NCBI GenBank assembly: GCA_028641055.1 | Contig: CM054062.1 | Coordinates: 13,614,826 to 13,678,825 of the forward strand | Origin: Alopecurus myosuroides | Lineage: Eukaryota; Streptophyta; Magnoliopsida; Poales; Poaceae | Reading direction: 5' to 3' | Length of the DNA: 64,000 bases | Shown here: positions 22,811-33,389 of the stretch, one piece after another | How positions within the stretch are numbered: position 1 is the first letter of the stretch | Layout: each line of letters starts with the position of its first letter | The notes under the pieces: model-generated | Told to the model about the DNA's origin: nothing | The model's database searches: none | The model's input: only the letters and a program-made list of their open reading frames with translations | Program-made: the position numbers and the translations under genes

Positions 22811-23655
22811 AGGATGGCTAAAGATGTGGGAACGATGGACGCTGGAGGTGCTCGGGGAGGGATCACGCGACGAGTAGCCGCATGAGGTAAGAACTAAGCA
22901 CTGCAAACAACACGATCTACCCAGGTTCAGGGCCCTCGTGAGGAGGTAAAACCCCTACTCCTGCCTTTCTCTATGTATTCTGGTGTCTCACCGAGTAGCC
23001 ACAGTACAATGTTCCTGCTACCGAGTAGCCACTCTTCTCTCTTAGTGATGAACTAATTCAAGAACCTAGGGTTTCCTGTGTCCCAGCATGCGATCCTCAC
23101 GCAGGAGGCGGCGGGGCACATTATATACACGGTGCCCAGCCGGATACGTCCAAACACGGACAAGTGTCGACATAGTGTGCACATCGTCCTTCTTCCGAGT
23201 TCCCGCTGACAGCTTTGGTTCCTAATCTTGGCTGCATCCGGAAAGTCGTTGGGCAAAACCAAGGGGACAGTCTGGTATCACTGTGCCAAACACACAGTAG
23301 GGCCCCCTTATCCTGCGACCGCTTGCTTCCACACTGTCACTGTCAGGCAGGCCGGTCCCAGATGAACAGTAGTTTGAATAGTGCCAAGTACGGACCCATG
23401 ATACGCGGGATCCTGTGTCAGAACGGCTCCTTTGACTTCTAGCCCGAGTAGATTCCCGCCAATCTTACTCGGACCAGCTCTTCTACTCGAACGGACATAA
23501 CTCTCTTGATATCTCCTTCTGGTCATCTTTTCGTAAGACCGAGTAGCAGTCGACCGGGTAGCAGGTACCGGGTAGGCGGCTACTCGACCAAACTTCCCTT
23601 CTGACTGTTGCCTTTACCACTTGCCTTTACCCTACTCGGGGGTAACCCCCCGACA
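22782..23655 (-). repeat. Tat1 5' LTR
   Basis: 874 bp, direct copy of 9644-10517 with about 12 differences. The TATA motif TATATAA (minus, at plus 23121-23127) would start transcription leftward into gag. In this copy one arm of the inverted repeat around the TATA box is mutated (GGGCACA instead of GGGCACC). Flanked on the right by CTATC. Confidence 0.93.
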
Positions 23656-23660
23656 CTATC

Positions 23661-24140
23661 CCATGCCATGGCTACATGTTCATTATCATTTTGCCTAAAT
23701 GAGAGGATATTATTCCTATTTTACAAAATTTTAACGGGGGGATAATATTTCTTAATGAAAGCTTCTTTTAAATCATCCCAAGACTTTATACTAGTTGTAG
23801 GTAGTGAAAGTAACCATTCTTTAGCCTTTCCTCTAAGTGAAAAAGGAAATAATTTCAGTTTTAAAACACTACTTTCCACATTTTTAAATTTTTGCATATC
23901 ACATATTTCCATGAAATCATGAAGATGCATAGAGGCATCCTCCATAGCACTACCACAAAATTTCTCTCTAGTAATTAAATTCAATAAACTAGGAATTACT
24001 TCATAGCTTTCAGCTTGTATTTCAGGTGTAGTAATTGGCCTAGCAATGAATTGGTCATTGGGTGTATTTGTGTAGTCACTTAATTTAGTTCTATCACCCA
24101 TTTTAACAGTTTTTATGTAATTTTTAATTTTTTTATGCAA
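23661..24140 (-). pseudogene. Athila A gag, N-terminal part
   Basis: About 139 residues in minus sense from the ATG at 24140 to a stop at 23721, with the frame disturbed from there to the Tat1 junction. The segment contains the Athila gag boxes FCGSAMEDASMHLHDF and KLFPFSLRGKAKEWL. It continues beyond Tat1 at 9643 (CPSHGLNEWTILHSFYNGL), which proves that Tat1 landed in this gene. The capsid-like protein would assemble particles; this copy is cut in two. Confidence 0.8.
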
Positions 24141-24433
24141 AACTGAAAAGTAAAGTAACTAGGCAAATTCGAAATACTAAAATAAACTAGATAACTAAAT
24201 GCAAAACTAAAATGCAAACTAAAATAAAATATGCAAGACAAAACAAAAACAAGAACAAAAACAAAACAAAAACAAAAACAAGACAAGAAACAAAACAATC
24301 TACTTGAAAGAAGGTGGAGATAGAAAGGACGGTACTCACGTAGGTGCAACCTCCACAAGCTTAGGTGTTTGCACACCTTGTTGGTGATGAAGACTTCTTG
24401 TGAGCTCCCTTGGACAACTCCTTCACCTATGGC
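24141..24433 (-). other. Athila A 5' leader
   Basis: Noncoding DNA between the primer site and gag, with an A/C-rich low-complexity stretch (AAAACAAAAAC-type units, about 24236-24298). A minus ORF here (24113-24484) is F/S/C-rich low complexity and I do not regard it as a gene. Confidence 0.6.
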
Positions 24434-24451
24434 TCCCCGACAACGGCGCCA
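24434..24451 (-). promoter_or_regulatory. Athila A primer binding site (Asp tRNA type)
   Basis: In minus sense TGGCGCCGTTGTCGGGGA, the standard Athila-lineage site complementary to Asp tRNA. It follows the LTR end by about ten bases. Confidence 0.9.
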
Positions 24452-24461
24452 GAAAAACGCT

Positions 24462-26170
24462 TGATGGCTAGGTTGAGACTCCAAGTGCAGAGTGTGTAGC
24501 TAGTGGCAAGCCTTCTTCCCCACGAGGGTGACTCGAGGGTTTATATCGAACTCTTGGGGAGCCAGTATTTCAGTAGTTGTCTTCTAAGCTTCCTCCAGGA
24601 TCCTACAAACAAGTAGATAATTTTGTGCCCTCAACCTCACCAAGTGGTTGTCAAGCACAAGGTGTGAGAATTCTAAATTGCAATCCAAAACTAAAAGTAA
24701 ATGTGCAGTAATTAAATCTACTACTAAATGCAAATGAGAAAATAATATGCAATGGATTGTTTTTGTATTTTTGTGATGCAAGTGGTGATGGAGATAATGT
24801 AAATTCGAATTGGAGATGCAAGTAAAGTAAAGTGCAAGTAAAGTAAATTGCAGCAAAGTAACTAGAGTGTTTTCTTATAATTAAAATAGGACCGGGGTTC
24901 ATGGTTTCACACTTGCATTCTCTCAAATAAAGTAGTAGACGGTGGACATAAAGAACTACATGTGAGATTACAATAACATGTTTAACATTGAGTACTTTCA
25001 TATGGGCATCACGTCCTAGCATAGAGATCTCTACGGTCATATTGATCCCTCTTATACTCACCAAGATGCGAAATAAATCATAACACCTCGATAATTAAGG
25101 AAAAACCAGAGTATAGCTTTAAGCAATGTGACATGAAGTTGAAGTAAGAACTTGCTAGATCTAGTCATGGAGATTGATTAGTGTCACTTCAAATCCCCGG
25201 TAACAAGGTACCCCTTTTTATCCCTAGTGAGGTAACTAAGAAAGGTTTAACAAAATCTAAGTGGATCGCTGAACTTCTGTCACTTTCACGGCACTAGCCA
25301 CCCCCCGTTACTCCAACTAATGCACCCATCACCCCACACACGCTCTCAAGAACTAGATTGATCAAAGATAGCAAATAAGAACAGGGTACATAAGATACAT
25401 CTACTCAAATAACTCAAGAGAAACAATTGCAATCTCAGATTCAATAACTCATAGAAAAGATCCACCACATAGGAATTACAACGGTGCCCGTAATCATGTG
25501 AGGCAGCTCATACGGATCTAATTAGTGAAGCACATAGAGAGAGAGATACAAGTGCTACTTCCACAAACCCATAGCCCTGGGGTGGACTACTCCCTCTTCA
25601 TGGAGATGTCGATGGAGATGACGTTGGAGGGGTAGGAGATCACACCGGCGGCTCCCCGCCGGAGTTTTCCCCCTCCAATCTGGAACTTCTGGTCTCTGTT
25701 TTAGTGTTTCGGTGTTTCGTCGGCGCTCTCCTCCGTAAGTGTACGGGGGACCCTTTTTATAGTCGGTTTTAGGTCAAGACGGAGTCGGTAAGTCGAAGAT
25801 GGAAGGAATTGGCGCCACATGGGCCAAAAGGGGGCCTCTCACGCGGCCAAGGAATCTGGCCGCGTGGAGGGTCGTCTTTTAGGCCTCCTTGCCCAATTCT
25901 CGTGGATCCTTCGCCCGCAAGTCTTCCCCTTCCAAGAAAATGACCCCCGCAGATTTTCAGGTGATTTCGCGGAAGTTTACCCCCTGAAACGTCAAAAATA
26001 TAGAAAACGGGGTTTCTGACAGGCAGGGTTAATTCCATAAAAGTTGGGGGACTTTGTAATTTAACCCCAAAATACTATAAAACATTGAATTATACCCTTA
26101 TATGATGCAATATGTAATAGAAAACCATGTGAAAATATGCAAAATTCATCTATGCATTTTACATGCATCA
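24462..26170 (-). repeat. Athila A 5' LTR
   Basis: About 1.7 kb, starting TGATGCATGT at 26170 in minus sense and ending CCTAGCCATCA at 24462. It includes a TATA box (CTATAAAAAGG, plus 25752-25762) and a downstream GGAGGGAGTAGTCCACCCC block that has a counterpart in opposite orientation in LTR B. Confidence 0.8.
25752..25762 (-). promoter_or_regulatory. TATA box of the Athila A LTR
   Basis: CTATAAAAAGG in minus sense, followed by a leader that would be transcribed toward the primer site at 24451. Confidence 0.65.
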
Positions 26171-26725
26171 GCCGCCGACAAGTTTCGGGGGACAGATCTC
26201 TGTTCTGGCACCCTGCCGGGACGGGGAAGTTCCCTCGGAACCATCTCCATCGAATCCACCTCCATCTCCATCGTCGTTGCTGTCTCATGTGATTAGGAGG
26301 GAGTAGTTCTCCCCCGAGGCTGAGGGCTCTACCGGTAACTATGTGGTTCATCTCTCTCTCCCATGGTGTGATCTATATGTGATCGTGAGCTTTGTAATCT
26401 AGTTGAATAAGTAGATGTTACTCTTCATCTTGTGCTACTCAAGTGTTTTATTAATATGAACTTTGGAGTCACCTTGTCCCGCAGTGTGAAGGTTACAGTG
26501 TGCACATCGTGTGTGTCTCCTCTATGAATTGTGGTGTTTGTCTAGTACCTTCTAGGGCGCTCATAGTGACAGCGTGGGGTTAACTAGACATGGGAATGCT
26601 TACTTTAAGGAATTCTTTTTGCAGCCTTACTTTATCCAATTAAGGGAAACTTGCTGCTGTTCTACAAACCTCTGCACTTGGAGGCCCAATAATGTCTACA
26701 AGAATAGAAGTGTGCGTAGACATCA
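26171..26725 (+). repeat. Athila-type LTR fragment B (plus orientation)
   Basis: Contains the Triticeae-like LTR features CACCCTGCCGGGACGGGG, GGGAGTAGTTCTCCCCCGAG and the terminus GTAGACATCA at 26725. These run in the opposite direction to the same blocks in LTR A. The 5' part is missing because element A starts at 26170. No primer site follows 26725, so this is a solo or 3' LTR piece. Confidence 0.65.
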
Positions 26726-27830
26726 CCACCCCGCTGCCAGCTCTTCTATTATTTGAATAAACGGATGAAGCCACTAGTCCAGGTGAGCTAAAACAGGGGC
26801 ACAAAACATGAATAATTTTTTATGCTTTTAAAGGTAGCACATGAGAAATTTACTTGGAGTGGCGGTTAAATAACACATATAGGTAGGTATGGTGGACACA
26901 TTTGGAAAACTTTGGTTTTTGAGAGTTGGATGCACGAGTAGAGCTCATACTTAGTACAGGTGAAGGCTAGCAATAGACGCGGAGCAGCAATCAAGAGAGA
27001 AACAACGGTCACAATCATGCGTGCGACAAAACAAAATTAACGGGGGGCATAAAAGTGATACAAATACTCCGAGGCAAAATAAATCATCGAGGCTTAATTG
27101 AATTTTTGTTTTCAGTATTATGCATGCATGAGCATGTGCCAAGTTGATTCAAGTGAAACAATGAGAGGGAGATACCACAATGTCATACCCTTCTATGAAT
27201 AAAACAATGCAAGCAAACATTAATACGACATGCTATCTAATATTAATAAGTTGCAACTAAACATGAGAGAGCATGAACTACTAAACATCGATTAAATAAC
27301 ATACACCTTACACGAACAAACTAAGCATGTCCACATGGATGAGTATATGTAGAAAAATAAAAACAAATAGAGTTCATACCAGCCTCTCACCACAACTTGA
27401 ATTGTCCTAAATCGTCATTATTGCTCTTCACTCGTGTGGATTGAATAATATAGAATGATAACCAAGCTCCAATGGAGACATGGAAGACCGGTAAACTCTG
27501 CAACAAACTTTACAAAACCAAAGAAGAACAAAAAATATTTTTGAGTTTTCGAATTAAAAACAAGAACAGAAGAAACAAGCAAACAAAGCAAAATATTTTT
27601 GGATTTTTTTTGAATATTAAACCAGCAAAAGAAAATAAAGAAGCACATAAAGAGAAAAAACAGAAATATTTTTTATTTTTTTTGTGTTTTGGAAAGCAAG
27701 AACAAAACAATAAAAACAAAAATAAGCAAAAGAAATAAAAACAACCGAAAGAAATGAAAATAAGGATATACAAAGGACCGACAGAAACGTGATATATAGA
27801 TGAGTGTGATGTCGGTATACCTCCCCCAAG
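26726..27830 (-). other. Athila C 3' noncoding region
   Basis: AT-rich DNA with K/F-rich frames on both strands (27418-27773) that look like low complexity. At 27820-27835 the minus strand reads CTAAGCTTGGGGGAGGTATA, a phrase typical of the stretch after the env-position ORF in Athila elements. No gene supported. Confidence 0.5.
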
Positions 27831-27855
27831 CTTAGGCTTTTGTCCTTAGTGGAGA

Positions 27856-28940
27856 TCAATCATGGCGCGGGAAGTATCCCCACTTTGGTGGTTTGTCCCT
27901 AGCATGGTCATACTCGGGCGCCCATGAAGAAGATGAAGCAGCCTGCGCATAATCATAACCGGGGTGCTGGTATGGAAACCTTGCAGTGTCGGAGGGCTGG
28001 ACGAAATCACTATCGTCCCCCTCTCCAGCTTCCTCTACATGCTGGGGATGCTGCTCAATGTATCCATCCAGCTCACTCTTTGAAAGTGACCATCCTTGCC
28101 CGCCATTAAGGGTTAAAAAAAGAGGTGCAAGAAAAAGTACTACTCTACCAGATTTAGTCACTCTCCACGGTGATTGTTTGGAGAAAGTTATTCCATAAGA
28201 TAAATTTTCCAGGTTAGCATAGGTGGAAAGAAACTTATGTTGATTCATGGAATTAAGGTCCAACCTCTCTACGGGAAATTTAAGGTGTAAATGATGTGGC
28301 TCCACACCATGCAAAGCTAGCAAACGAGAGGCAATAAGACCTCCACAAATTCTGCCCTTCTAACGGTTAAGTGAGAGACGAAAATAAATTAAAGCACCAA
28401 AGGTATAAGACCTATCATGTCTTAAAGCAGCTGAGATAAAGGCTAGATCATAAATAGATAACTTGTGGGCAGTTTTTCTAGCAAGCACACACTTGGCAAT
28501 AAAATAATCAAAATATCGAATAGATGGGAGTTCAATTTCTCAAATTTACCACTCTCCCCTGTGAAGCTTCTACCTTGGCAAATCTCCTCATATAAATCCA
28601 GTAGTGGTTTGGGATGTCCCGTTATTTTCTCACATGAACCCCATTGTGGCACCTTGATAGCTGCAAAAAAATCATCGAAAGGCAAGTCTACAACTTTATT
28701 ATTAATTTTGTAATGGACCATAGGGTTAGGCAAGGACCACATAAAGCGAAAATCCCGCACCATTGACATAGTTGGTTTAATATGTTGGGTAGGTTCAGCC
28801 TCAATGAAACGATCCAATCCTGCATTTTGCACAAGAGTATAGAAATCCAGCAGAATTCCCATAGCATGCATGAATTCCTGGCATGGATAGATTGATAGAA
28901 ATACTCTTTCTTCATGGTGTACAGGAATGAACTCATGCAA
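27856..28940 (-). pseudogene. Athila C env-position ORF (plant transposon protein family)
   Basis: Two segments in minus sense, 28940-28443 and 28323-27856, separated by a frameshift near 28530 and a stop near 28361. The first has an alpha-helical domain with VQNAGLDRFIEAEP, VRDFRFMWSLPNP and PFDDFFAAIKVPQWG. This resembles the conserved domain that follows pol in many grass Athila elements (putative plant transposon protein, PF20167-like, from memory). The second part continues with GGLIASRLLALHGVEPHHLHL and ends in an S/Q/Y-rich tail. No signal peptide or membrane segment is evident, so an envelope role is not supported by what I can see. Function unknown. Confidence 0.65.
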
Positions 28941-28971
28941 TTACAACTCATGTTGGTTAAGTTGATACACA

Positions 28972-29196
28972 TTGTACTCCATCTCTGAAATTGTTAAGCA
29001 AGCATTACAAAAATTGGTTTCAAGCAACTATATGGTTGAAACTACTACAGAGACTTATAGGAGAGCTAAACATGCGTCAAAACTATATTATTCAACTTAA
29101 ATTAAGAATGCAAACTCTTATAAGCTGTCACCTATAGTTCCAAGATACTCAAGAAATACTCCACCAAATAAAATTATACTTGGATAATCGGAGGAC
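28972..29196 (-). repeat. Inverted repeat arm 1 (Athila C leader)
   Basis: About 225 bases that match the reverse complement of 32040-32268 at roughly 88% by eye. In element C this is the stretch just upstream of the env-position ORF; the homology breaks near 29196. Confidence 0.8.
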
Positions 29197-29199
29197 ACA

Positions 29200-31342
29200 C
29201 ATATCTATTGTCGAGAAGGAACCTTTTTGTGGAACTGGAAGTAAAAGTGCTATGGAACACATGAATGAGCTTTCATCTTTGAGTAGTTTATTTTATGATG
29301 ATACTAAGTTGCGTACTTAATTTTTTTACCAAGATCTTCCTTTTCTCATTGATAGATGAAGCTAAAACTTGGTTTAACAATCTGTCACCTGGATCTATTA
29401 CTAGTCCTATGGGTTTGGTTAATACTTTCTTTCAAAAGTATTTTCCTGCTAGTGATCAACATGTTGTTGTGTAGGATATCTTTAACTTTTAGAAAATTGA
29501 AGGAGAGAAATTGCCTGAATCTTGGTCAAGGTTGTGTTATTTAATAAGAGCTAGCCCTGGCAATCCATTACGTAAAAATGAGATCGTAGATATATTTTAT
29601 AATGGGCTAACTGTTGAATCTAGGACATACCTGGATAGTTGTACTGGGTGTGTTTTCAGGAAAAGAACTCCAGAAGAAGCTAAGGAATTATTGGCTAAAA
29701 TAGCCAAAAATAATGATGATTGGACTATACCTGAGCCTACACCTAGACCAGAGCCAACACCAATACCAACACCCAAGAAGAGAAGGATGATTGGATTAAA
29801 TGATCAAGTGATGAAGGAAGCCAAGAAATCTCTTAAAGAGAGGGGTATTAAATCTGAAGATGTGAAGAATTTGCCTCCTATAGAAGAATTATGTAAGCCA
29901 ATTCCTCATCCATTAACAGTTGAGGTACACTCTCTCCATTATTTTGATAATAGAGATATTCCCTACTCTAAACCACCTGATCAATGCTTAGACGAATTTG
30001 ATAATTATGTTGCTAAGCAAGACAACTTTAATATGAGAGTGCAAAATCATCTTATGGAAAACTTTAGAGCTATTGATAATTTGCATGGTATTATTGAGAG
30101 AACCTCTAATGATGTTAAAATCCTTGTTAAACATTTTCATATGGTTCAAACTCAAATTGATCCACTCACTAAAGTGCAAAAATATATGCTAGCCAATGCT
30201 TCTAGATAAAAACATGTTTGTGTAATAATTACTAGAAGTGGTCCTTCTACTCAGGACCCCTTGTATCCTGAAGAACATCCTAAAATAATTGACCAAGATT
30301 CTCAGCAACCTAAAGAAATAGTTCTCCTTCTAAGAAAAAGAAGAAGAGACATAAAATTGTTGTAGAATCTCCCGAACCTGCTAAAGATCCTAATAGTATA
30401 TCTATTTCTGATGCTGAAAGTGAAAGTGGTAATGATAAAAGTGATGCTTCTGATAAAAAAGAAACTGTAGTTGAACCTGAAAAGCAAACTAAAACTGCAA
30501 AGTATACTAAGGAGAATTTCATTGCTAATAAACATGGTAATGAAAGAGAGCCTTGGGTACAAAAAGCAATGCCTTTTCCTAATAAGAAACACAAATCAAA
30601 GGAGGAGGAACATTATAACAAGTTCTATGAATGGATGAAACCTTTGTTTCTGCAAATTCCTTTGACTGATGCTATTAAGCTACCTCCTTATTCTAAATAT
30701 ATGAAAGATATAATCTCTAACAAAAGTAAGATACCTAATGAGGAAATTTCCACTATGCTTTCTAATTACTCTTTCAATGGCAAGGTTACAAAGAAGCTTG
30801 GAGATCCTGGTATTCCAACTATCCCTTGTTCTATTAAAAATAATTATGTTAGAACTGCTTTATGTGACTTGGGAGCAGGAGTTAGTGTTATGCCTTTTTC
30901 TCTCTATAAGAGGCTCTCTCTGGAAAAATTGATACACACTGATATATCTTTGCAAATGGCTGATAACTCAACTGATATTCTTGTTGGTATATGTTAGAAT
31001 GTTCATGTTCAAGTGACTACCAATTGTTTGATATTAACTGACTTTGTTGTGTTGGAATGCCTAAAGATGATAATATGTCTATTATTCTTGGGAGACCTTT
31101 TCTTAACACTGCAAGGGCTGTTATTGATTGCAATCAAGGAAAAGTAGCTTTTAATGTTAATAATAAAGAGCATATATACTGTTTATTTTCCCAAGAAGAT
31201 TGATAGAAGATATGGTTTAAATTCAATTGAAAATATTCAGACCATCAAGATTGGAGAATTTTATTGTCCCATTCCAATGCCACCAAAAGAATATGAAATT
31301 ATTATGATTGGGACTATGTCAATCAAGGTTGGGGTAACATAA
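29200..31342 (+). pseudogene. Athila D gag and protease
   Basis: A plus-strand remnant with many frame breaks. 29200-29510 gives the capsid start (EKEPFCGTGSKSAMEHMNEL). 29511-30209 is an open stretch of about 232 residues with DIFYNGL and a Pro/Glu-rich linker. After stops near 30209 and 30330, 30569-30997 carries the protease front (ALCDLGAGVSVMPFSLYKRL) with the Athila D-L-G-A active-site form. 31020-31342 carries the ILGRPFLNTA-like end in other frames. No RT follows, so pol has been deleted or was never present. Confidence 0.75.
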
Positions 31343-32274
31343 TTATTTAGTGATAAGCAAAGTTTTTCTTCATATCAAAATTGTTTTGGTAACAAGACTT
31401 GATCAACCTTGTTAACAAAGTAGTATTGAATGAAGAGGACAATGTTTTCACTATGTTTTCACGATGTTATCTCCTTGCTACCCTAGTATAATTATGTTTT
31501 CCACCATCCATAGTCATGTTTTCATCATGTTTTCGTCTTGATTACTATGGTTATGCATGTTTTCACCACCCACAATTTTGTTTTCACCACTGCCACCTTT
31601 GTTTTCTTTGGTTATTTGCCTATTAGAGTGTCTTAGAACCTCTGTAGGTCTGTTTTTGGTTTTGTTTTCCACCTTTCCACATTTGTTTTTCTGGGTTTTA
31701 ATTAATTATTAAATTCTGAAAATACCTCGAAAATAAAGTTTCTCGGAAAATTCCAGAAAAATTATAATAAACTTTTACGTAAAAAATGAGGCAGAGACGC
31801 ACCTGAGGCACCCTAGGGGGGACCCACCAGTGTGGCGCAGCCAACCCTTGGTGGCGCCAGGACATGGTGTGGGGCACCCTGGCCCTCCACTAGGTCTCTC
31901 CCCTGCCAAAGATTCCCTTCTCTCACCCAAACTCAAAACATTTCCTGGAACCCGAGTCCTTGCTATTCTTCCTCGAGATTTTTCGATCTCTTTGCTCAGC
32001 CCACCATTGTTGCTGAAATTTGGTGCATTTGCTCTCCGGTATGTGACTCCTCCGATTATCCAAGTAGAATTTTACTTGGTGGAGTATTTCTTGAGTATTT
32101 TGGTACTGTAGGTGGCAACTTATGTGAGTTTGCATGATTGATTTAAGTTGAAATGATATAGTTTTGATGCATGTTTAGCTCTCCTACAAGTCTCTATAGT
32201 AGTTTTCACCTTATAGTTGCTTGAAACCAATTTTTGTAATGCTTGCTTAAAAATTTCAAAGATGGAGCACAATG
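31343..32274 (+). other. Athila D spacer and inverted repeat arm 2
   Basis: Noncoding. 31390-31700 is rich in GTTTTC repeats. 31790-31930 is a GC-rich stretch with GGGGCACCCTGGCCCTCCAC. 32040-32268 is the inverted counterpart of 28972-29196. It ends just after the position matching the start of the env-position ORF (ATGGAGCACAATG), where Tat2 begins. Confidence 0.6.
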
Positions 32275-32822
32275 TGTCGACACATCGTAGTAGAGTTCAT
32301 AGACGGGGGTGCCATGAGACTACTGGTAGAGACGTGGGGGGATGTGGTAGTACGACAACCAGGAACACCAAATTTACCCAGGTTCCGTACGTCGCAACTA
32401 GGAGGCGTTCCTACTCCTGCAATCTCCCTAAATGAGGGCTGAAGCCTGAAGTATACAAAGTACAATGTGAGTAGGGTTTTGCTAACTCGGCGAGGATCGA
32501 CTTCTCGGAGAGTTGGCTTCTAGCTAATTGTTTGTGTCTTTCTTCTCTCCCGTCCGACTTTACATAGATAGCCGGGTTAGGGCTTACAGAAAGGAAACCT
32601 AGAAGACTACGGAAAGTATCTAACTTGGAAAGTAAGGAATCCGTCTTCTACTCCAAGCCGCACCACTTTGGGTTGTGGTCCGGGTTCTTCTAGAATCCGG
32701 CTTCCTGCGCATCAGCTTGCTGGGCCGCCTAATGGACCGTGGTCCATTACCAAAAGGCCACTCTGGTAATCCGGCTCTTTAGGACAATGCTGGAGATATC
32801 CCTAATCAGTATATATCCGACA
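32275..32822 (-). repeat. Tat2 3' LTR
   Basis: 548 bp, TGTCGGATAT (minus start, 32822) to GTGTCGACA (32275). Right inside lies GCAGCCCCCAAG, the same polypurine-type boundary as in Tat1. It is shorter and different in sequence, so it is another Tat family. The motif AATCCGGCT recurs in and near it. Confidence 0.75.
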
Positions 32823-33212
32823 GCAGCCCCCAAGAAGGATTGAGACTTCATTCTGCCACCTTTCGTCACTTTGCATTCTTTTCCGAGAAATGTTGGCGCT
32901 TTGTGTGAATTCTTATTTTTCCCAAAAACTTCATAACACATAACTCAAAACTCGGATTTACCAGAATCCGGCTTTTCTTCCACGAGCCTTCGTGGAGAAG
33001 GAACTTCGTGACGTCAGCGGTAAAATCGTGCTGACATCACGGACGTTTGGGTTCAGTCAAAACCCTGCAACATATCACCTGACAGATTCTTGCGGGAAAC
33101 AAGGAGATAACACTTATCACTCTATCCCTTCGTTTCCCGGAAATCTCGGGCGTGACACATGTTGGCGATCCAACGGCTATAGCCATTGCAACGAATCTCA
33201 GCGCATCCCCGG
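32823..33212 (+). promoter_or_regulatory. Upstream region of the Tat2 accessory gene
   Basis: Noncoding DNA between the LTR and the TATA box, with GGAAATCTCGGGCGTGACAC and several ATCCGGCT motifs. No convincing ORF. Confidence 0.4.
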
Positions 33213-33222
33213 CTATAAATAG
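33213..33222 (+). promoter_or_regulatory. TATA box of the Tat2 accessory gene
   Basis: GGCTATAAATAGCC on the plus strand, 168 bases before the ATG at 33390. Position and spacing mirror the Tat1 gene. Confidence 0.6.
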
Positions 33223-33389
33223 CCGCCTCGGGGTCTCTGGATACCCTTCCGCTTCATCTCCCTCCTCGAGCCCCCCAGCGCCATAGCCAGAACCAGATCC
33301 ACAGCTCAAGCAAGTGAGTAGAGAGAAAGTTCTTTCGCCTTCCTCGGAAAACCATCGGAGGATCCGGCTCACGGCTGCGACGCCCGAGA

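Larger units (their letters stand above)
9644..23655 (-). mobile_element. Complete Tat-lineage Gypsy retrotransposon (Tat1)
   Basis: The element is 14.0 kb with two 874-bp LTRs (9644-10517 and 22782-23655), 5-bp target duplication, primer site and polypurine tract. The minus strand encodes gag-protease and RT-RNaseH-second RNaseH-integrase. The plus strand, near the 3' LTR, carries a spliced convergent gene. A second, archaeal-type RNase H after RT-RNaseH and an extra ORF close to the 3' LTR are hallmarks of the plant Tat/Retand group. By eye the LTRs differ at about 12 positions (~1.4%). At the commonly used grass rate of 1.3e-8 per site per year this is roughly half a million years. Pol is broken by one TAG and one frameshift. 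Confidence 0.92.
8009..26170 (-). mobile_element. Athila-lineage Gypsy element A, interrupted
   Basis: Pieces of one minus-strand element lie on both sides of Tat1: 5' LTR (24462-26170), tRNA-Asp-type primer site, leader and gag start on the right; the rest of gag and the protease on the left. Tat1 occupies 9644-23655 within gag. Past the protease stop the typical Athila spacer follows (8009-8068), then the left chromovirus LTR cuts it off, so no pol or 3' LTR is visible. Whether this copy ever encoded pol is unknown. Confidence 0.75.

Noticed and set aside
24113..24484. Hydrophobic F/C/L-rich minus ORF resembling a membrane protein
   Set aside because: It is the translation of an A/C-rich low-complexity leader spanning the Athila primer site.
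26726..26745. CCACCCCGCTGCCAG as a primer binding site for LTR B
   Set aside because: It does not match the Asp or Met tRNA primer forms in either orientation; B is better read as a solo or 3' LTR piece.
27418..27859. Phe-rich minus ORFs and Lys-rich plus ORF
   Set aside because: Low-complexity A/T-rich DNA of the Athila C 3' region; no conservation signal visible.
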